A stretch of 64,000 nt of DNA. Origin: Plumapathes pennacea. Lineage: Eukaryota; Cnidaria; Anthozoa; Antipatharia; Myriopathidae. Shown piece by piece: positions 41,601 to 52,613 of the stretch. The position numbers and the translations under genes are program-made. The stretch covers positions 2,030,501-2,094,500 of the forward strand of contig OZ038469.1 in NCBI GenBank assembly GCA_964036295.1, read 5' to 3'. Position 1 is the first letter of the stretch. Each line of letters begins with the position of its first letter. The notes below the pieces were generated by a model. It did no database searches. It had not been told where the DNA came from and worked only from the letters and a program-made list of their open reading frames with translations.

Positions 41601-44600
41601 AGGCGATAATACAAGTTCACCAACTACGAGACGAGATCGCTGGTCAGCAGCAGAGGCACGAGAAGCTCGTGGCGTCATGTCAGGAAAGAATTGCGGTTGA
41701 GTGCGAGAAAGTACGCGCAGTGAGCCAGAAGGAAGTAGAAGAGGTCCTCAAAAAGGTAACGCAGACGTACCTTGGACTTCGGTTCTTTGACCCTTTCACT
41801 CCCAGGTTCAAAATGCAGATTCTCCCAACTGGTTAAGAAGAAAATGTATGAATGATGTAGTGAGAATTTATTGATAGCTCAATTACCTCTCGTCTCTATT
41901 AAAAACCAAGTTCTCTTTACTGTTTGGTACATCTTTGGTGAGAGACTCAGAGAGAAAATAGAAGTTGATCGTTCATGGGAGTGGGGTTACCATTGGTCAA
42001 CCAAGACCGGTTTTTTTTTTTCGATGGTTTTGCAAGCACTTGTGATGTATAGAGAAAATGGTTGAGGATCTGTTACCAGGCCTCGAGTCTCTGAAACACT
42101 AAATTCTCCCAACACAATCCACATGCTTTTTTGTGTTAAGCTAGGAGATTTTAAATCTAGATTGTCAGGCGTTCTGGCCAAATCCACCAGCGCCAGAAAT
42201 TGTTGTTCTTGATGATGTATCTATATATCTTTATAATTCCTTTTATCAGCTTGAGTCTCACGCGGAAGCTCGTGGTGCAGTGGAGAATCAGCTTGAGCGA
42301 GTCACACGAGAGAAGGTCAGTCTATTTTGTCTGTGTCAACTCGCGCTTTATATATTATTTTCAGCTCTGCATTCTGCTGCAGCTGTTACTTTGGTTGACG
42401 CTAGCGACCATAAACGACTCACTTCATTGCTGTGTTTTGAATTGGAACACTGGGCCCAGTTTTTCAAAGCACGATTAGGCTAATCCTGGATTAGGTGTAA
42501 ACTTTCTTGTGATTTCCACAACGACTTTCTTGGTAACGTTTTAAGCTGGAACACGCTTTTTAATCCATCTTTGAACAAAACCCTGCAGTTTATTAGCAGA
42601 GAGGTTGAGAGAATGAATTTCGTTAATCCTGGATTAGCTTAATCGACTTTCGAAAAACCGGGCCCAGCACGTTTTAGTTAGTCTTTGATCAAAATTGTGC
42701 ACGAGGGAGAGAGTTTGCTTAATTGTGGAAGCGTGTTTGGAGCTTTGACTGTATTTCTATTCCGGAATGCGGTCGTAGCCTTTGAAAAATCAGGCCGCGA
42801 TGTAGCGAGAATTTGGTAGTTCAGTCGGCCAGTATCAAAGGCCAAACTATGCTTGCTGTATGTCATTTATCTCTGGCGAGGAAATGAGTTGGTCATTCTC
42901 AGAAGTGAAGGGTTAACGATAATGACTTTTGCTTCAGATCAGTCTGGCTTCTGAACTGGAACAAGCGAAAGCACAGATCATGGCGCATTCAGTGGACGAG
43001 TCAAAGGTCAGTCCTCTCAATATATACAGTCAACTCTAAGACACACCTGGTAGGAGCGGTCCCTGCTGTTTCTTCTAGTCGTCTACTCCAATCGACCTCT
43101 CTAAGACGGACACCTCATCTCTAAAATGGACAGTTGGAGCTGGACAGGTCCCAAGGGTGTCCGTCTTGGAGGGAGTTGGCTGTACTGCCAAAAGTCAAAG
43201 GTCAGATCTGAAGAAAGCCACAGTGTACTATGTGAAATACTTGGATTGTTATGATCGATTTTTGAAAATACAAAAGCTCTATCGCCACGACTTGTAATAG
43301 TTGTGGTTAGGTTTATTTTTCCGGCTGTCGGTTTTCCATTGTAATGAGATTATTGTCTTCTCAGACCACCGAAGAGATTCGCCAAGAGTTGTCGAATGCC
43401 ATGATGAAGCAGACGATGGCGTCTCAGGAAGTCGTTACGCTCAAAGCAGCAGCTCAACAATCGGCGAGAGAAAGAGAACAGGTAACAATCAGATTCTCCC
43501 AACCTTTTAAGAAGAAACTGTATGGTTTATGTAGCGAGAATTGATATTTCAATAGGGTTTTATCTGAGCAAGTTATCAAAAGCCAAATTCCCCTTTCTGT
43601 ATGATATATCTCTGGTGAGAAACTGAAGGAGAAAATTGAAGTTGGTCACTCTTGGGAGTGAGAGAGTTAACATGTGCTGTGGCTACCAACAGACCATCGT
43701 GCCTGTTTCAAAACGAGGCTTGGTGTAAAGCCCTCCGTATGAGTCTACTAGTCCATTCGGCACTTTTTTGCTAACTCGACGGCAGACTTTGCTAGCCCTG
43801 GGCGTCGGGCTAGCGGGTTTTTTCGAGCCCTGACTGGTATATTCTGGATTCATTTCCAGATCATTTTGTATTGCGCGTGATGATTGGTTGAGTCTGATTG
43901 CATCTTTTCCTCTACCCAATCAGGAGAGAACGCGTCTGACCACAGAGATGAGCGAGTTGAAACGTCGTCTGCGAGAAGCTGAGGCGAGCTGGGTCGAGGG
44001 CAAAGAGGAGTGCATCCGACTCACGGAGAACTGGAACCAAGCGCGGAGAGAGGTAGTTGTGGTTCGAGTTTCATTTTGACGAGTACTGTGTTTGGCGTTT
44101 GAGTGGGTCCTGGCTGTCAGTTGAGTGTTTCACGCATTATTCCATGATCCAGCTCATATAGAATCAAAGACTGCATCCCCCCCCCCCCCCCCCCCCCCTT
44201 CCCCGGGTCAATGTTGTGCCAGTGCAACGATCAGTCTCTTACTTCCGTGAACGTCCGCATATTCCTAAAATAACCTTATTTTATAGAACTCACATATCCC
44301 AACAAACGCCCTTATGTGGTTTCCCTCTGTGTCCCCTTATTTTCGCTTTCTTCATACTGTACTGCATCCACCTGCTCTGAGGGAGAGTAGGGAGAAAAAA
44401 TATTTTGAGGGTCGTTAATTTCTCTTCATTACCAAAGGTGAAAACTGCAGTTGTTGCGAGACAAAACTCGGAGAACGCCCGAGATGAAGCTGTAAAGAAC
44501 TGTAAGAGACAAATAGAAGAAAAGGACCAGCAGCTCACTGAGTTCATACGACAAGAACAGGCAAGAAAAGGTGAGTCGAGAGTAAAATAACAAGAGCGAG

Positions 44601-45797
44601 AAAATCAGAAAGTATGGCCTGTTGTGTCCGTAAATAGAGGATATTACACGGCGGCGCGAAGATATGAATTTTATTTTCGAGTGGTAAAAACAATATTTTA
44701 CGAACGAGCGCTTCGCGAGTGAGTAAAATATTGTTTTTACCACGAGAAAATAAAATCCATATCTTCAAGCCGCCGTGTAATTTTCTTTTTATTATATTGG
44801 GCACGAGTGTTTTACGAGAAATTGCACAAACAACCGTGCAAAAGCGGGAAATTATGCCAACGATATCCTCACTAGTGAGGATATGGAAAATACGCCACTC
44901 GGGTCCCGGATGTAGTTTCGTATGGATTTTACGCACGGTATATTTTCCAGTAAAGCACTCGTGTCTATATAATAAAATGCATTCTTTCTCGCCCTCTAAG
45001 ATCTGAGTGCCCTCCCAAGCTCGAAATGCATATTCTCTTAACTAGCCAAGAGTGATGTAGTGAGAATTGATAGTTTAATCAGCTTTCATTGAGCAAGGTA
45101 TCAAAAGCCAAGTTCTCCCTACTGTATGATATATGTCTCGTGAGCGACGGAAGGAGAAGATTGAATATTCAAGTTAATTTAGTCTTGGGAGTTAAATTGT
45201 TAGGCAGTTGCAAAGATAACCCGGAAAAAGTGCGGGCTTCGAGGGGAATAAAACCCGGCTTACCGTTTGACAACTGCTTAATATGCTTCATAACTGCGAA
45301 GATCACTTTCACTGTAATTCTCTGTCCGCTGTTTATGTATAAATCATATCAGTTTTGTTATATATCTGACTGGGAAAAATTTTTCTGTATCACTTTAATA
45401 GTAGCTGCAGGCAAGATAATGGACGAGGTTCCGTAGGAAAGAAAGTCAGAGCATAAGATCTTGAAAAAACTTTGACAAAACGTACAGAGTGGGACACATT
45501 CAGCGTCCCGCGTGCATTTTGCGTGTGTTTGGCCTCGAAAGCTTGCTATTCATCTCAGAAGTGTTTTTGAATTCGTTGTTAATGTTTCATCAAATATGTA
45601 CTGCTCTTACAGTGGAGTTCAAGATGGAAGCAGAGAATATTTGGGAAGCAAAGAAACGGGTTACTCATCAAGTAAAAGATGAATGTCAGAAGCTTGCTAA
45701 GAAGCTACAAGAAACATCGGAGAAATCAAAGTGAGTAACTAGATTGATGATGGTGATGATAATAATATAATGATGTTGATGGTGATGATATTGAGAT

Positions 45798-45856
<59 letters not shown>

Positions 45857-47456
45857 GCGATGGCGATGGCGATGGCGATGGCGATGGCGATGGCGATGGC
45901 GATGGCGATGGCGATGGCGATGGCGATGGCGATGGCGATGGCGATGGCGATGGCGATGGCGATGGCGATGGCGATGGCGATGGCGATGGCGATGGCGATG
46001 GCGATGGCGATGGCGATGGCGATGGCGATGGCGATGGCGATGGCGATGGCGATGGCGATGGCGATGGCGATGGCGATGGCGATGGCGATGGCGATGGCGA
46101 TGGCGATGGCGATGGCGATGGCGATGGCGATGGCGATGGCGATGGCGATGGCGATGGCGATGGCGATGGCGATGGCGATGGCGATGGCGATGGCGATGGC
46201 GATGGCGATGGCGATGGCGATGGCGATGGCGATGGCGATGGCGATGGCGATGGCGATGGCGATGGCGATGGCGATGGCGATGGCGATGGCGATGGCGATG
46301 GCGATGGCGATGGCGATGGCGATGGCGATGGCGATGGCGATGGCGATGGCGATGGCGATGGCGATGATGATGATGATGGCGATGATGATGATGACGTTGA
46401 TGACGTTGATGATGATGATGATGGTGTGGTGGTGGTGTTTATTATAGTTAATGGTGGTGTTGGTCGTTAGGATGGTTTTAGTGATGTTATACGTGATAGT
46501 TCTCTAGCCAGCAGTAACGGTTCTTCCTTATTTTCTCTCGTTGTGTAGGGTGAAAGTACAAGAGGCTCGTAAAGCTGGCGAGATGTGGAGAACGAAGCTG
46601 AGAAACATGGAAGCTGAAATGATACAGAAAGAGGCCACGATCCGGGAACTCTCAACCAAGTTGAAACGTGACGACTCATGCGTGAAGACGTACGCAAAAC
46701 AGGTACGGTTGAAGCTCCCGTGAGCGGACAATTTGGGAGGCAGAAAAAGTGTCCGTAACTGGAACTGTTCTCTAGCAAGAATGTGTAAATACAGAGTAAG
46801 CTGTGACTGAGCTAGTGTTTTAATAGGGTTTCGAAGAGGCGTCCGCAAGTAGAGCTGTCAGCTTACGAGAGTATCCATCCAGAGGACTTCGACTGTACAA
46901 CTCTACATTACACAAAGAAGCAAATCAAAATTAGTATTCCAGTGCTTGGTATTTCCTCCATGGACGAGGGAACATCTGGGGATATCGTATTTCTAGTAGT
47001 GTCGAAGCTCTCTGGGCGGACACTCTCGTAAGCGGACAGTTAGTCTTCATACGGACGTCTGTACGAAACCCCGTTTAAACTCTAGCTCAGTCATAGCTTA
47101 TTCTGTATTTACACATTCTATTTACTCTTTCTTCTAATTTCTTTTTACACATTCTCGTAAGCGGACAGCTCCAGTTACGGACATTTTTTCTGCTTCCCAA
47201 GGTATCCGTTTACGGCAGCTGCAACTGTATTTTACTTATTTGAACGTTCATCGTCATTGTCATGCTGTCTTGCTGTTACACGCTTCAGGTTCAGCAGCTA
47301 TTGATGAAGCAGTCAAATCTGATGCGCGAACGTCAAATGCTCAGACTCGAAGTCGAGTACCTCAGGACACGGTTGGGTCACGCTGCTCCACTAGATGTCG
47401 TGACAACAGCCCGCGTAAAGAGTAACGCAAACCAGGGCAACGCAAACGAACAGTGA
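35659..47456 (+). CDS. SDCCAG8: SDCCAG8 orthologue, centrosomal/ciliary coiled-coil protein
   Basis: 21 exons: 35659-35707, 36025-36108, 36640-36728, 37338-37469, 37877-38005, 38389-38550, 38966-39019, 39168-39232, 39425-39478, 39693-39717, 40011-40111, 40544-40682, 41603-41755, 42250-42315, 42938-43006, 43365-43481, 43924-44052, 44438-44570, 45613-45730, 46549-46702, 47289-47456. Frame is kept at every junction, giving 729 residues (human 713). SDCCAG8 sits at the centrosome and ciliary base; loss in humans causes a nephronophthisis/Bardet-Biedl ciliopathy. Recognition: SDYQKAVRERAASLG near the N-terminus, LCVKCAHQEAVLS in exon 11, RDELMETL, ECQKLAKKLQETSEKSK, and VQQLLMKQSNLMRERQML near the C-terminus. 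Nearly all of the C-terminal two-thirds is heptad-rich coiled coil. Exon 4 uses a GC donor (37470). The ATG at 35659 was chosen for frame continuity. Confidence 0.93.
36762..37099 (+). mobile_element. Dispersed element family E, copy 1
   Basis: About 340 bp with internal inverted blocks (ATATCCTCACTAGTGAGGATAT; AATATTTTAC around GAACGAGC). The reverse complement of the same element is at 44632-44970, so SDCCAG8 introns carry an inverted pair. Confidence 0.85.
37563..37790. mobile_element. Foldback element family D in SDCCAG8 GC-AG intron
   Basis: Arms of about 110 bp, inverted around the GAGGATCCCCTC centre near 37676. Each arm has a hammerhead-like core (sense 37692-37725). Ends read GTGTATCAACTAGGTGTTGA and its inverse. 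A half copy is at 25655-25770. Confidence 0.85.
40783..41168. mobile_element. MITE with 40-50 bp terminal inverted repeats
   Basis: Left end GGCCCCGTCCACACTACGCC then AAATTTGAAAACGCAACTTT; right end the inverse (AAGTTGCGTTTTCAAATTTA then CCGGCGTAGTGTGGACGAGGCC). TTA flanks both ends, a likely target duplication. It lies in an SDCCAG8 intron. Confidence 0.85.
41790..41985 (+). repeat. Dispersed repeat family A, copy 2
   Basis: CCCTTTCACTCCCAGGTTCA to GATCGTTCATGGGAGTG, matching the element at 6134-6335 throughout. Confidence 0.8.
42451..42666. mobile_element. MITE family B, copy 2
   Basis: 216 bp matching 19429-19672, with inverted ends TGGGCCCAGTTTTTCAAAGC and TTTCGAAAAACCGGGCCCA. It lacks about 25 bp of the middle found in copy 1. 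Confidence 0.85.
43022..43186. mobile_element. MITE with ACAGTCAACTCT ends
   Basis: ACAGTCAACTCTAAGACACACC at the left and GGTGTCCGTCTTGGAGG then GAGTTGGCTGT at the right, with GGACACC/GGTGTCC inside. Diverged but clearly inverted. Confidence 0.65.
43486..43672 (+). repeat. Dispersed repeat family A, copy 3
   Basis: Starts CAGATTCTCCCAACCTTTTA and ends CTTGGGAGTGAGAGAGTTAA, giving the best-preserved right end of the family. It begins just after the donor of SDCCAG8 exon 16. Confidence 0.8.
44178..44199. repeat. Poly-C tract
   Basis: About 22 C bases in an SDCCAG8 intron. Confidence 0.9.
44632..44970 (-). mobile_element. Dispersed element family E, copy 2
   Basis: Reverse-complement match to 36762-37099 over its whole length, including TAAATAGAGGATATTACA at one end and CACTCGTGTCTATATA at the other. 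Lies in the intron after exon 18. Confidence 0.85.
45010..45200 (+). repeat. Dispersed repeat family A, copy 4
   Basis: Contains TGAGCAAGGTATCAAAAGCC and AAGTTCTCCCTACTGTATGA; ends TCTTGGGAGTTAAATTGTTA. Confidence 0.75.
45853..46362. repeat. (GATGGC)85 perfect hexanucleotide array
   Basis: 510 bp of GATGGC without a single interruption, flanked by (GAT)n on both sides (about 45798-45852 and 46363-46420), in the SDCCAG8 intron between exons 19 and 20. The long Met-Ala ORF over it is an artefact. Confidence 0.97.
46726..47206. mobile_element. Foldback element of about 480 bp in the last SDCCAG8 intron
   Basis: Left arm GTGTCCGTAACTGGAACTGT and TGTGTAAATACAGAGTAAGC, repeated inverted at the right (TTATTCTGTATTTACACATT; CAGCTCCAGTTACGGACA). 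An additional GCGGACAG motif recurs several times within. Confidence 0.75.
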
Positions 47457-48204
47457 CAAGCCTGCTGACTCAAACAGTCAATCAATCGATTCTTGACGTT
47501 TTGACCGGGAGCGGAAGTAACCGTTCCCAAACTTTTTTTTTTTTTTTTTTTTTTGGAAAAGCCGGGAATCGAACCCATGACGCACTGGTACAAAACACGA
47601 ACAAAAAAAAAAAAAAGGAAAAAAAAAAAAAAAACACGAGTACAAAACAAGAACAAAAACGGGCTATCTATGCAACTGCTTAAGATGCGTTATAATTGCG
47701 AAGGTCACATTCACTGTCACATTTGCCTTTCTTCGCGTCTTACCCGTGCTCGTCGTAAGTAAAGAATGTCTTATCTTAGACCAGGGTAGTGGGCTGCTAT
47801 CATTTAAGACGCATCTTAGTTTTTTCGTTTAAATGGCCGTATTGTAAAAGAGTATAGAGCGGGTTTCAGATGGATTTTTCAAAATCAAACCCTAAATAAT
47901 TACGCCTGCCAATCACAGACACACTTCAAGAATAGTTGTGTATACCCAGCTGTATTGGAGAATCGTGCTTAAGAAGTTCAATAAAAAAAACCACATCAAA
48001 GAAAAGCAAGTCCTTTGTTGGAATGTTAAGACTAAAGAGGCATATCCATGACAAGCTTGAAAAGATTGGTTGGGAATGAATTTGGCCAGAACAAATAGCT
48101 TCATTTTGTTATAATAAACCAAAACTCTTGTTACCATTTTTGTTTTAATTTCCTGTTTTGTACTCGTCACTCCAATTTATATATCCTGCTCCCAAAAAAC
48201 TTTC
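47457..48204. other. SDCCAG8 3' flank up to the satellite array
   Basis: Includes a possible SINE/tRNA-derived fragment on the minus strand (about 47530-47640: a GGGTTCGATTCCCGGC B-box-like sequence followed by a poly-A in minus sense) and candidate polyadenylation signals AATAAA near 47980 and 48113. No gene seen. Confidence 0.5.
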
Positions 48205-51200
48205 AAGAAACGTTCCTGCGACTATGCCGACGGGTTTTGCATAGTTTTCGTAAACTTTTAGCCTGCGCGACGTGAGAAATTAGAGCAAATCATGCACTAA
48301 TAAAAACATCATACCTTTTGAGCAAAGGAGCCAAATTTAAGCTCCTACATCAAGCCAACGGATGAAGATACATACAGCAAACGTATTGCAAAAAGTCTTG
48401 TTATAGTACAAGGAAGGTTTCCTGAAAGTTTCAAGGGTTTTCAATTTTTGCCCAAAATCGGCAAAAAAACCCTGTGCTATAGCCTTAGTATTTTGTCGAA
48501 ATTCCAACATTTTTCGGCCATCTCAGAATCGCATGAAATTTTCAGGAAACATTCCTGGGACTATGCCGACGGTTTCTGCATAGTTTTTGTAAACTTTTAG
48601 GCCGCGCGTCGCGAGAAACTAGAGCAAATTACAGCAAATCATGCACTAATTAATTCATCACACCTTTCGAGTTAAGCTGCTATATCTCGCCAACGGATGA
48701 AGATAGATAAGGAAGATGTATTGCAAAAAGTCTTGTAATAGTCCAGAGAAGGTTTCCTGAAAGTTTCAAGAGTTTTCAATTTTTGCCCAAAATCGGCAAA
48801 AAACCCTGTGCTATAGCCTTAGTATTTTGTCGAAATTCCAACATTTTTCGACCATCTCAGAATCGCATGAAACTTTCAGGAAACGTTCCTGGGACTATGC
48901 CGACGGTTTTTGCATAGTTTTTGTAAACTTTAAGGCCGCGCGTCGCGAGAAATTAGAGCAAATTACAGCAAATCATGCACTAATTAATTCATCACACCTT
49001 TCGAGTTAAGCTGCTATATCTCGCCAACGGATGAAGATAGATAAGGAAAATGTATTGCAGAAAGTCTTGTAATAGTCCAGAGAAGGTTTCCTGAAAGTTT
49101 CAAGAGTTTTCAATTTTTGCCCAAAATCGGCAAAAAACCCTGTGCTATAGCCTTAGTATTTTGTCGAAATTCCAACATTTTTCGACCATCTCAGAATAGC
49201 ATGAAACTTTCAGGAAACATTCCTGGGACTATGCCGACGGTTTTTGCATAGTTTTTGTAAACTTTTAGGCCGCGCGTCGCGAGAAATTAGAGCAAATTAC
49301 AGCAAATCATGCACTAATTAATTCATCACACCTTTCGAGTTAAGCTGCTATATCTCGCCAACGGATGAAGATAGATAAGGAAGATGTATTGCAAAAAGTC
49401 TTGTAATAGTCCAGAGAAGGTTTCCTGAAAGTTTCAAGAGTTTTCAATTTTTGCCCAAAATCGGCAAAAAACCCTGTGCTATAGCCTTAGTATTTTGTCG
49501 AAATTCCAACATTTTTCGACCATCTCAGAATCGCATGAAACTTTCAGGAAACATTCCTGGGACTATGCCGACGGTTTTTGCATAGTTTTTGTAAACTTTT
49601 AGGCCGCGCGTCGCGAGAAATTAGAGCAAATTACAGCAAATCATGCACTAATTAATTCATCACACCTTTCGAGTTAAGCTGCTATATCTCGCCAACGGAT
49701 GAAGATAGATAAGGAAGATGTATTGCAAAAAGTCTTGTAATAGTCCAGAGAAGGTTTCCTGAAAGTTTCAAGAGTTTTCAATTTTTGCCCAAAATCGGCA
49801 AAAAACCCTGTGCTATAGCCTTAGTATTTTGTCGAAATTCCAACATTTTTCGACCATCTCAGAATCGCATGAAACTTTCAGGAAACATTCCTGGGACTAT
49901 GCCGACGGTTTTTGCATAGTTTTTGTAAACTTTTAGGCCGCGCGTCGCGAGAAATTAGAGCAAATTACAGCAAATCATGCACTAATTAATTCATCACACC
50001 TTTCGAGTTAAGCTGCTATATCTCGCCAACGGATGAAGATAGATAAGGAAGATGTATTGCAAAAAGTCTTGTAATAGTCCAGAGAAGGTTTCCTGAAAGT
50101 TTCAAGAGTTTTCAATTTTTGCCCAAAATCGGCAAAAAACCCTGTTCTATAGCCTTAGTATTTTGTCGAAATTCCAACATTTTTCGACCATCTCAGAATC
50201 GCATGAAACTTTCAGGAAACGTTCCTGGGACTATGCCGACGGTTTTTGCATAGTTTTTGTAAACTTTTAGGCCGCGCGTCGCGAGAAATTAGAGCAAATT
50301 ACAGCAAATCATGCACTAATTAATTCATCACACCTTTCGAGTTAAGCTGCTATATCTCGCCAACGGATGAAGATAGATAAGGAAGATGTATTGCAAAAAG
50401 TCTTGTAATAGTCCAGAGAAGGTTTCCTGAAAGTTTCAAGAGTTTTCAATTTTTGCCCAAAATCGGCAAAAAACCCTGTGCTATAGCCTTAGTATTTTGT
50501 CGAAATTCCAACATTTTTCGACCATCTCAGAATCGCATGAAACTTTCAGGAAACATTCCTGGGACTATGCCGACGGTTTTTGCATAGTTTTTGTAAACTT
50601 TTAGGCCGCGCGTCGCGAGAAATTAGAGCAAATTAGAGCAAATCATGCACTAATTAATTCATCACACCTTTCGAGTTAAGCTGCTATATCTCGCCAACGG
50701 ATGAAGATAGATAAGGAAGATGTATTGCAAAAAGTCTTGTAATAGTCCAGAGAAGGTTTTCTGAAAGTTTCAAGAGTTTTGCCCAAAATCGGCAAAAAAC
50801 CCTGTGCTATAGCCTTAGTATTTTGTCGAAATTCCAACATTTTTCGACCATCTCAGAATCGCATGAAACTTTCAGGAAACATTCCTGGGACTATGCCGAC
50901 GGTTTTTGCATAGTTTTTGTAAACTTTTAGGCCGCGCGTCGCGAGAAATTAGAGCAAATTACAGCAAATCATGCACTAATTAATTCATCACACCTTTCGA
51001 GTTAAGCTGCTATATCTCGCCAACGGATGAAGATAGATAAGGAAGATGTATTGCAAAAAGTCTTGTAATAGTCCAGAGAAGGTTTCCTGAAAGTTTCAAG
51101 AGTTTTGCCCAAAATCGGCAAAAAACCCTGTGCTATAGCCTTAGTATTTTGTCGAAATTCCAACATTTTTCGACCATCTCAGAATCGCATGAAACTTTCA

Positions 51201-51840
51201 GGAAACATTCCTGGGACTATGCCGACGGTTTTTGCATAGTTTTTGTAAACTTTTAGGCCGCGCGTCGCGAGAAATTAGAGCAAATTACAGCAAATCATGC
51301 ACTAATTAATTCATCACACCTTTCGAGTTAAGCTGCTATATCTCGCCAACGGATGAAGATAGATAAGGAAGATGTATTGCAAAAAGTCTTGTAATAGTCC
51401 AGAGAAGGTTTCCTGAAAGTTTCAAGAGTTTTCAATTTTTGCCCAAAATCGGCAAAAAACCCTGTGCTATAGCCTTAGTATTTTGTCGAAATTCCAACAT
51501 TTTTCGACCATCTCAGAATCGCATGAAACTTTCAGGAAACATTCCTGGGACTATGCCGACGGTTTTTGCATAGTTTTTGTAAACTTTTAGGCCGCGCGTC
51601 GCGAGAAATTAGAGCAAATTACAGCAAATCATGCACTAATTAATTCATCACACCTTTCGAGTTAAGCTGCTATATCTCGCCAACGGATGAAGATAGATAA
51701 GGAAGATGTATTGCAAAAAGTCTTGTAATAGTCCAGAGAAGGTTTCCTGAAAGTTTCAAGAGTTTTCAATTTTTGCCCAAAATCGGCAAAAAACCCTGTG
51801 CTATAGCCTTAGTATTTTGTCGAAATTCCAACATTTTTCG
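48205..51840. repeat. 334-bp satellite array, first block (about 11 monomers)
   Basis: Period 334 bp measured from successive GGCCGCGCG positions (48600, 48934, 49268, 49602, 49936). The first monomer next to SDCCAG8 is strongly diverged (AGCCTGCGCGACGTGAG), the second mildly, the rest nearly identical, as at a satellite edge. Two neighbouring monomers near 50780 and 51106 share the same 8-bp deletion, so they arose by local duplication. Confidence 0.97.
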
Positions 51841-52613
51841 CATCGCCAGAAATTTCAGACATCCGGTTGCGCCATCTCGGAAGAGGCATCAGGTTTCACG
51901 CTGACAGCCGCTCAAGAAATAACAAAGAAATGTATGGGATCTGATAATAAATTGCGCTTTTCGCTTAACTGAAGCACGTTCGTAAAAATGTCTGGGCAGC
52001 ATTCGGAAGAGGGAAGCTTCCTAAACACAACAGTACAAAAAATATTTATCTCCGGTAAAATTCGATGTGTACTTTTTTGAATTTAAAATTTCGGCCGACG
52101 TAAGAAGGGATTGATAGCAGAATACGCTCAAAACCGGCTACTGTCACTTTTTAAGCTGCATTTAATACAAGAACCTTGGGTAAAACGCAAAATGTCTACC
52201 CCGTACCTGATTGTCGAAGGATTGAACATCTCCTGTGAAGCCTCAGTCAGTCCCCTGGAGCAAATTCGATGTGTACTTTTTGTGTTTGAATTTGCAGTTC
52301 ACAGCCAGCCATGGCGAATACCTCCCGTGAAATACGCTGACTTCGGATGTTGATATTTTGGGCTGGGAAGCTCCAAATCGCATGAAAATTGCACCAAACG
52401 AAAGCTAATTTCAACTAGGTCGTTCATCGGCACGTCTCCTAAACGTAGCAGTCTCTTTTTGAACCGGAGAAACCCATCCCTCCCCCACCCCACTGAGGCA
52501 AAGTACGTAACAATGTTGAATGTGTGAATGGCGCATGCTCATACCGCACGCCGCTGGGAAAGACCGGAAGCAATCGTGGACGCAAAATGTCCGGAATTTC
52601 TGGCGATGGACCA
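51841..52613. mobile_element. 777-bp insertion with terminal inverted repeats inside the satellite
   Basis: Begins CATCGCCAGAAATTTC and ends GGAATTTCTGGCGATG, inverted over 15-16 bp. Satellite sequence stops at ATTTTTCG and resumes at (G)ACCATCTCAG without loss, so insertion was precise with at most 1 bp duplicated. Internal direct repeats: AAATTCGATGTGTACTTTTT at about 52059 and 52263, and CTCCTAAACG/TTCCTAAACA at about 52437 and 52017. No transposase frame seen; ORFs of about 60-80 codons only. Confidence 0.75.

Noticed and set aside
45770..46447. 225-codon ORF of Met-Ala repeats
   Set aside because: Pure translation of the (GATGGC)n intron repeat; no splice or start context, and it lies between SDCCAG8 exons 19 and 20.
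47530..47640. tRNA gene on the minus strand
   Set aside because: Only a T-arm/B-box-like half followed by poly-A is present; at most a SINE fragment.
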